From positions 149,789,592-149,853,591 of the forward strand of contig NC_134832.1 in assembly GCF_004210375.1 (NCBI RefSeq): DNA of 64,000 nt, read 5' to 3'. Below, in pieces: positions 55,423 to 64,000 of the stretch. The first letter of the stretch is position 1. Every line of letters begins with the position of its first letter. A program made the translations under genes and the position numbers. This stretch comes from Tachypleus tridentatus. Its lineage: Eukaryota; Arthropoda; Merostomata; Xiphosura; Limulidae. Below the pieces are notes generated by a model. The model made no database searches and was not told where the DNA came from. It saw only the letters and a list, made by a program, of their open reading frames with translations.

Positions 55423-58400
55423 AAAAGAGTATTGAACTGATTCTCACTAAAACTAACTACGGAAAAGTGTGAACTGATTCTCACTAAAAAAACTAACTAC
55501 GGAAAAGAGTATTGAATGATTCTCACTAAAAAAAATAACTACGGAAAAAGAGTATTGAACTGATTCTCACTAAGAAAACTAACTACGGAAAAGAGTATTG
55601 AACCGATTCTCACTAAAAATACTAACTACGGATAAGAGTATTAAACCTCTTCTCACTAAGAAAACTAATTACGGAAAAGAGTATTGAACTGATTTTCACA
55701 AAGAAAACTAATAACAGAAAAGTGTATTGAACTGATTCTCAAAAAAGAAAACTAATTACGGAAAAAGAATATTGAACCGATTTTGACTAAGAAAACTAAT
55801 TACCGAAAAGAGTATTAAACTGATTCTCACTAAGAAAACAAATTACGGAAATGAGTATTGAACTGATTCTCATTAAGAAAACTAACTACGGAAAGGAGTA
55901 TTAAACTGATTCTCAAGATGAAAACTAACAACGGAAAAGAGTATTGAACGGATTCTCACTAAGAAAACTAATTACGGAAAAGAGTATTGAACTGATTCTC
56001 ACTCAAGAAAACTAACTACGGAAAAGAGTATTGAACCGATTCTCACTAAAAAAAACTAATTACGGAAAAGAGTATTGAACTGATTCTCACTAAAAAACTA
56101 ACTACGGAAAAGAGTATTGAACTGATTCTCACTAAGAAAACTAATAACGGAAAAGAGTATTGAACTGATTCTCACTAAGAAAACTAACTACGGAAAAGAG
56201 TATTGAACTGATTCTCACTAAAAAAACTAATTACGGAAAAGAGTATTGAACTGATTCTCACAAAGAAAACTAACTACGGAAAGAGTATTGAACTGATTCT
56301 CACTAAAGAAACTAACTACGGAAAAGAGTATTGAACCGATTCTAACTAAGAAAACTAACTACGGAAAAGAGTATTGAACCGATTCTCACTCAAAAACTAA
56401 CTACGGAAAAGAGTATTGAACCGATTCTCACTAAAAAAACTAACTACGGAAAAGAGTATTGAACCGATTCTCACTAAAAAACTAACTACGAAAAAAAGTA
56501 TTGAACTGATTCTCACTAAGAAAACTAAGGAAAAGAGTATTGAACTGATTCTAAATAAAAAAACTAATTACGGAAAAGAGTATTGAACTGATTCTCACTA
56601 AGAAAACTAACTACGGAAAAGAGTATTGAACCGATTCTCACTAAGAAAACTAACTACGGAAAAGAGTATTGAACTGATTCTCACATAAGAAAACTAACTA
56701 CGGAAAAGAGTATTGAACCGATTCTCACTAAAAAACTAATTACGGAAAAGAGTATTGAACCGATTCTCACTAAAAAACTAACTACGGAAAAGAGTATTGA
56801 ACTGATTCTCACTAAGAAAACTAACTACGGAAAAGAGTATTGAACTGATTCTCACTAAGAAAACTAACTACGGAAAAAGAGTATTGAACTGATTCTCAAA
56901 GAAAACTAACTACGGAAAAGAGTATTGAACTGATTCTCACTAAGAAAAACTAACTACGGAAAGAGTATTGAACTGATTCTCACTAAAAGAAACTAACTAC
57001 GGAAAAGAGTATTGAACTGATTCTCACTAAAGAAAACTAACTACGGAAAAGAGTATTGAACTGATTCTCACTAAGAAAAAACTAACTACGGAAAAGAGTA
57101 TTGAACTGATTCTCAAAAAAAAAACTAACTACGGAAAAGAGTATTGAACTGATTCTCACTAAGAAAACTAACTACGGAAAAGAGTATTGAACTGATTCTC
57201 ACTAAAAACTAACTACGGAAAAGCTTATTGAACTGATTCTCACTAAAGAAAACTAATTACGGAAAAGTATTGAACTGATTCTCACTAAGAAAACTAACTA
57301 CGGAAAAGAGTATTGAACTGATTCTCACTAAGAAAACTAACTACGGAAAAGAGTATTGAACTGATTCTCAAAAAAAACTAATTACGGAAAAGAGTATTGA
57401 ACTGATTCTCACTAAAAAAACTAACTACGGAAAAGAGTATTGAACCGATTCTCACTAAGAAAACTAACTACGGAAAAGAGTATTGAACTGATTCTCACTA
57501 AGAAAACTAATTACGGAAAAGAGTATTGAACTGATTCTCACTAACTAAGAAAACTAACTACGGAAAAGAGTATTGAACTGATTCTCACTAAGAAAACTAA
57601 TTACGGAAAAGAGTATTGAACTGATTCTCACTAAGAAACTAACGGAAAAGAGTATTGAACTGATTCTCACTAAAAAACTAACTACGGAAAAGAGTATTGA
57701 ACTGATTCTCACTAAGAAAACTAACTACGGAAAAGAGTATTGAACTGATTCTCAAAAAAGAAAACTAACTACGGAAAAAAGTATTGAACTGATTCTCACC
57801 AAGAAAACTACTACGGAAAAGAGTATTGAACTGATTCACTAAAAACTAACTACGGAAAAGAGTATTGAACTGATTCTCACTAAAAAACTAACTACGGAAA
57901 AGAGTATTGAACTGATTCTCACTAAGAAAACTAACTACGGAAAAGAGTATTGAACTGATTCTCACTAACTACGGAAAAGAGTATTGAACCGATTCTCACT
58001 AAAGAAAACTAACTACGGAAAAGAGTATTGAACTGATTCTCACTAAGAAAACTAACTACGGAAAAGAGTATTGAACTGATTCTCAAAAAAAAACTAACTA
58101 CGGAAAAGAGTATTGAACTGATTCTCACTAAAAGAAAACTAATTACGGAAAAGAGTATTGAACTGATTCTCACTAAGAAAACTAACTACGGAAAAGAGTA
58201 TTGAACTGATTCTCACTAAGAAAACTAACTACGGAAAAGAGTATTGAACTGATTCTCACTAAAAAACTAACTACGGAAAAGAGTATTGAACTGATTCTCA
58301 AAAGAAAACTAACTACGGAAAAGAGTATTGAACTGATTCTCACTAAGAAAACTAACTACGGAAAAGAGTATTGAACTGATTCTCACTAAGAAAACTAACT

Positions 58401-61400
58401 ACGGAAAAGAGTATTGAACTGATTCTCACTAAGAAAACTAATTACGGAAAAGAGTATTGAACTGATTCTCACTAAGAAAACTAACTACGGAAAAGAGTAT
58501 TGAACTGATTCTCACTAAGAAAACTAACTACGGAAAAGAGTATTGAACTGATTCTCACTAAGAAAACTAACTACGGAAAAGAGTATTGAAACGATTCTCA
58601 CTAAAAAAACTAATTACGGAAAGAGTATTGAACTGATTCTCACTAAGAAAACTAACTACGGAAAAGAGTATTGAACTGATTCTCACTAAGAAAACTAACT
58701 ACGGAAAAGAGTATTGAACTGATTCTCACTAAGAAAACTAACTACGGAAAAGAGTATTGAACTGATTCTCAAAAGAAAAAAACTAACTACGGAAAAGAGT
58801 ATTGAACTGATTCTCACTAAAAAAAACTAACTACGGAAAAGAGTATTGAACCGATTCTCACTAAAAAAACTAACTACGGAAAAGAGTATTGAACTGATTC
58901 TCACTAAGAAAACTAACTACGGAAAAGAGTATTGAACTGATTCTCACTAAAAAACTATTCTCACAAAGAAAACTAACGGAAAAGAGTATTGAACCGATTC
59001 TCACTAAAAAAACTAACTACGGAAAAGAGTATTGAACTGATTCTCACTAAAAAACTAACTACGGAAAAGAGTATTGAACTGATTCTCACTAAGAAAACTA
59101 ACTACGGAAAAGAGTATTGAACTGATTCTCACTAAGAAAACTAACTACGGAAAAGAGTATTGAACTGATTCTCACTAAAAAACTAACTACGGAAAAGAGT
59201 ATTGAACTGATTCTCACTAAGAAAACTAACTACGGAAAAGAGTATTGAACCGATTCTCACTAAAAAAAACTAACTACGGAAAAGAGTATTGAACCGATTC
59301 TCACTAAAAACTAACTACGGAAAAGAGTATTGAACCGATTCTCACTAAAAAACTAACTACGGAAAAGAGTATTGAACTGATTCTCACTAAGAAAACTAAT
59401 TACGGAAAAGAGTATTGAACCGATTCTCACTAAGAAAACTAACTACGGAAAAGAGTATTGAACTGATTCTCACTAAGAAAACTAATTACGGAAAAGAGTA
59501 TTGAACTGATTCTCACTAAGAAAACTAACTACGGAAAAGAGTATTGAACTGATTCTCACTAAAAAAACTACGGAAAAGAGTATTGAATTGATTCCCACTA
59601 AGAAAACTAACTACGGAAAGAGTATTGAACTGATTTTCACTAAAAAAACTAATTACGGAAAAGAGTATTGAACTGATTCTCACTAAGAAAACTAACTACG
59701 GAAAAGAGTATTGAACTGATTCTCAAAAGAAAACTAACTACGGAAAAGAGTATTGAACTGATTCTCACTAAGAAAACTAACTACGGAAAAGAGTATTGAA
59801 CTGATTCTCACTAAAAAAACTAATTACGGAAAAGAGTATTGAACTGATTCTCACTAAGAAAACTAACTACGGAAAAGAGTATTGAACTGATTCTCACTAA
59901 GAAAACTAACTACGGAAAAGAGTATTGAACTGATTCTCACTAAAAAAACTAACTACGGAAAAGAGTATTGAACCGATTCTCACTAAAAAAAACTAATTAC
60001 GGAAAAGAGTATTGAACTGATTCTCACTAAGAAAACTAACTACGGAAAAGAGTATTGAACTGATTCTCACTAAGAAAACTAACTACGGAAAAGAGTATTG
60101 AACTGATTCTCACTAAGAAAACTAATTACGGAAAGAGTATTGAACTGATTCTCACCAAGAAAACTAACTACGGAAAAGAGTATTGAAACCATTCTCATAA
60201 AAAAAACTAATTACGGAAAAGAGTATTGAACTGATTCTCACTAAGAAAACTAATTACGGAAAAGAGTATTGAACTTCTCATTCTCATTCTCACTAAGAAA
60301 ACTAACTACGGAAAAGAGTATTGAACTGATTCTCACTAAGAAAACTAACTACGGAAAAGAGTATTGAACTGATTCTCAAAAAAAAACTAACTACGGAAAA
60401 GAGTATTGAACTGATTCTCACTAAGAAAACTAACTACGGAAAAGAGTATTGAACTGATTCTCACTAAAAAAAACTAACTACGGAAAAGAGTATTGAAATG
60501 ATTCTCAAATAAGAAAACTAACTACGGAAAAGAGTATTGAACTGATTCTCACTAATAAAACTAACTACGGAAAAGAGTATTGAACTGATTCTCACTAAAA
60601 AAAAACTAATTACGGAAAAATTAGTATTGAACTGATTCTCACTAAGAAAACTAACTACGGAAAAGAGTATTGAACTGATTCTCACTAAAACTAACTAAAA
60701 AGAGTAACTAACGGAAAAGAGTATTGAACTGATTCTCACTAAGAAAACTAACTACGGAAAAGAGTATTGAACTGATTCTCACTAAGAAAACTAACTACGG
60801 AAAAGAGTATTGAACTGATTCTCACTAAGAAAACTAACTACGGAAAGAGTATTGAACTGATTCCCACTAAGAAAACTAACTACGGAAAGAGTATTGAACT
60901 GATTTTCACTAAAAAAACTAACTACGGAAAAGAGTATTGAACTAACTACGATTCTCACTAAGAAAACTAACTACGGAAAAGAGTATTGAACTGATTCTCA
61001 CTAAGAAAACTAATTACGGAAAAGAGTATTGAACTGATTCTCACTAAGAAAACTAACTACGGAAAAGAGTATTGAACTGATTCTCAAAAAAAAACTAACT
61101 ACGGAAAAGAGTATTGAACTGATTCTCACTAAAAAACTAACTACGGAAAAGAGTATTGAACCGATTCTCACTAAGAAAACTAATTAAGGAAAAGAGTATT
61201 GAACTGATTCTCACTAAGAAAACTAACTACGGAAAAGAGTATTGAACTGATTCTCACTAAGAAAACTAACTACGGAAAAGAGTATTGAACTGATTCTCAC
61301 TAAAAAACTAACTACGGAAAAGAGTATTGAACTGATTCTCACTAAAAAACTAACTACGGAAAAGAGTATTGAACTGATTCTCACTAAGAAAACTAACTAC

Positions 61401-64000
61401 GGAAAAGAGTATTGAACCGATTCTCACTGAAAAAAAACTAATTACGGAAAAGAGTATTGAACTGATTCTCACTAAAAAAAACTAACTACGGAAAAGAGTA
61501 TTGAACTGATTCTCACTAAAAAAACTAACTACGGAAAAGAGTATTGAACTGATTCTCACTAAAAAAACTAACTACGGAAAGAGTATTGAACTGATTCTCA
61601 CTAAAAAAAACTAACTACGGAAAGAGTATTGAACTGATTCTCACTAAGAAACTAACTAACTACGAAAGAGTATTGAACTGATTCTCACTAAGAAAACTAA
61701 CTACGGAAAAGAGTATTGAACTGATTCTCACTAAGAAAACTAACTACGGAAAAGAGTATTGAACTGATTCTCACTAAAAAAAACTAACTACGGAAAGAGT
61801 ATTGAACTGATTCTCAAAGAAAACTAATTACGGAAAAGAGTATTGAACTGATTCTCACTAAGAAAACTAACTACTACGGAAAAGAGTATTGAACTGATTC
61901 TCACTAAAAAAACTAACTACGGAAAAGAGTATTGAACTGATTCTCACTAAGAAAACTAACTACGGAAAAGAGTATTGAACTGATTCTCACTAAGAAAACT
62001 AACTACGGAAAAGAGTATTGAACTGATTCTCACTAAAAGAAAACTAACTACGGAAAAGAGTATTGAACTGATTCTCACTAAGAAAACTAACTACGGAAAA
62101 GAGTATTGAACTGATTCTCACTAAGAAAACTAAGAAAACTAAAAGAAAACTACGGAAAAGAGTATTGAACTGATTCTCACTAAGAAAACTAACTACGGAA
62201 AAGAGTATTGAACTGATTCTCACTAATAAAACTAACTACGGAAAAGAGTATTGAACCAATTCTCACTAAGAAAACTAACTAAGGAAAAGAGTATTGAACT
62301 GATTCTCACTAAGAAAACTAACTACGGAAAAGAGTATTGAACTGATTCTCACTAAGGAAACTAACTACGGAAAAGAGTATTGAACTGATTCTCACTAAAG
62401 AAAACTAACTACGGAAAAGAGTATTGAACTGATTCTCACTAAGAAAACTAACTACGGAAAAGAGTATTGAACTGATTCTCACTAAGAAAACTAACTACGG
62501 AAAAGAGTATTGAACCGATTCTCACTAAGAAAACTAACTACGGAAAAGAGTATTGAACTGATTCTCACTAAAAACTAACTACGGAAAAGAGTAAACTGAA
62601 AAAAAAACTAACTACGGAAAAGAGTATTGAACTGATTCTCACTAAAAAAACTAACTACGGAAAAGAGTATTGAACTGATTCTCACTAAGAAAACTAACTA
62701 CGGAAAAGAGTATTGAACTGATTCTCACTAAAAAACTAACTACGGAAAAGAGTATTGAACTGATTCTCACTAAAAAAACTAATTACGGAAAAGAGTATTG
62801 AACTGATTCTCACTAAGAAAACTAACTACGGAAAAGAGTATTGAACTGATTCTCACTAAGAAAACTAATTACGGAAAGAGTATTGAACTGATTCTCACTA
62901 AGAAAACTAACTACGGAAAAGAGTATTGAACTGATTCTCACTAAGAAAACTAATTACGGAAAAGAGTATTGAACTGATTCTCACTAAGAAAACTAACTAC
63001 GGAAAAGAGTATTGAACTGATTCTCACTAAGAAAACTAACTACGGAAAAGAGTATTGAACTGATTCTCAAAAGAAAACTAACTACGGAAAAGAGTATTGA
63101 ACTGATTCTCAAAAAAAACTAACTACGGAAAAGAGTATTGAACTGATTCTCACTAAGAAAACTAACTACGGAAAAGAGTATTGAACTGATTCTCACTAAG
63201 AAAACTAATTACGGAAAAGAGTATTGAACTGATTCTCACTAAGAAAACTAACTACGGAAAAGAGTATTGAACTGATTCTCAAAAGAAAACTAACTACGGA
63301 AAAAAGTAATGAACTGATTCTCACTAAAAACTAACTACGGAAAGAGTATTGAACTGATTTTCACTAAAGAAAACTAATTACGGAAAAGAGTATTGAACTG
63401 ATTCTCACTAAGAAAACTAACTACGGAAAAGAGTATTGAACTGATTCTCACTAAGAAAACTAACTACGGAAAAGAGTATTGAACTGATTCTCACTAAGAA
63501 AACTAATTACGGAAAAGAGTATTGAACTGATTCTCACTAAAAAAAACTAATTACGGAAAAGAGTATTTAACTGATTATCACTAAAAAACTAACTACGGAA
63601 AAGAGTATTGAACTGATTCTCACTAAGAAAACTAACTACGGAAAAGAGTATTGAACTGATTCTCACTAAAAAACTAACTACGGAAAAGAGTATTGAACCG
63701 ATTCTCACTAAAAAAACTAACTACGGAAAAGAGTATTGAACCGATTCTCACTAAAAAACTAACTACGGAAAAGAGTATTGAACCGATTCTCACTAAAAAA
63801 ACTAACTACGGAAAAGAGTATTGAACTGATTCTCACTAAGAAAACTAACTACGGAAAAGAGTATTGAACTGATTCTAAAAAAGAAAACTAATTACGGAAA
63901 AGAGTATTGAACAGATTCTCACTAAAGAAAACTAACTACGGAAAAGAGTATTGAACTGATTCTCACTAAGAAAACTAACTACGGAAAAGAGTATTGAACT
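55423..64000 (-). repeat. 43-bp satellite array, right block, inverted
   Basis: About 200 copies of the reverse complement of the satellite at 1-5669: AAAAGAGTATTGAACTGATT, CTCACTAAGAAAACTAACTA, CGG. Variation is again mainly in the A-run length and ACTACGG/ATTACGG. The first kilobase after the gap is more diverged than the rest. It continues beyond the window. Confidence 0.98.

Overview
This window is animal nuclear DNA: AT-rich, with a multi-exon gene carrying GT-AG introns, tRNA-derived SINEs, non-LTR and Penelope-like retrotransposons, and roughly half its length in tandem arrays. The commonest SINE head-and-tail sequence resembles repeats I recall from chelicerate, especially horseshoe crab, genomes. 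I infer a chelicerate with moderate confidence. There is nothing prokaryotic here: no operons, CRISPR or tRNA genes.

Layout. 1-5669 is a 43-bp satellite ending in a 500-N scaffold gap (5670-6169). 6170-20400 is AT-rich sequence with many SINEs, a mariner transposase relic, a solo Penelope-like 3' end and small tandem arrays, including a SINE whose own tail is amplified nine times. 20400-24820 holds a 54-bp and a 38-bp array, the latter with higher-order structure. 24820-40250 mixes SINEs, a dead Jockey-like reverse transcriptase (26.24-27.41 kb), eight more arrays and two weak exon candidates (31091-31171 and 37672-37851). 40266-50264 carries the one firmly recognised gene. 50440-54922 is a 48-bp array, followed by a second 500-N gap (54923-55422) and then the same 43-bp satellite in reverse orientation to the end.

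The recognised gene is a lysyl oxidase (LOXL2/3/4-like) on the minus strand. Three consecutive exons give the C-terminal catalytic domain: 50147-50264, 44330-44582 and 40266-40388 with the stop codon. Splice sites and phases agree (2+1, then 0). The copper-binding histidine motif is split by the first intron, and both precursors of the lysine tyrosylquinone cofactor lie in the middle exon. The N-terminal part, expected to carry a signal peptide and possibly SRCR domains, is not in the window. The 5.6-kb intron is filled by SINEs and two opposed Penelope-like copies. The 3.9-kb intron is mostly three tandem arrays.

Almost all long open frames in the window come from tandem arrays whose period is a multiple of three, or from frames crossing Ns. 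They are not proteins. I found no clear new biological system. The items most worth checking are the repeat-loaded lysyl oxidase introns, the inverted satellite flanks, the opposed Penelope pair with a hammerhead-like core, the SINE-born minisatellite and the higher-order arrays.
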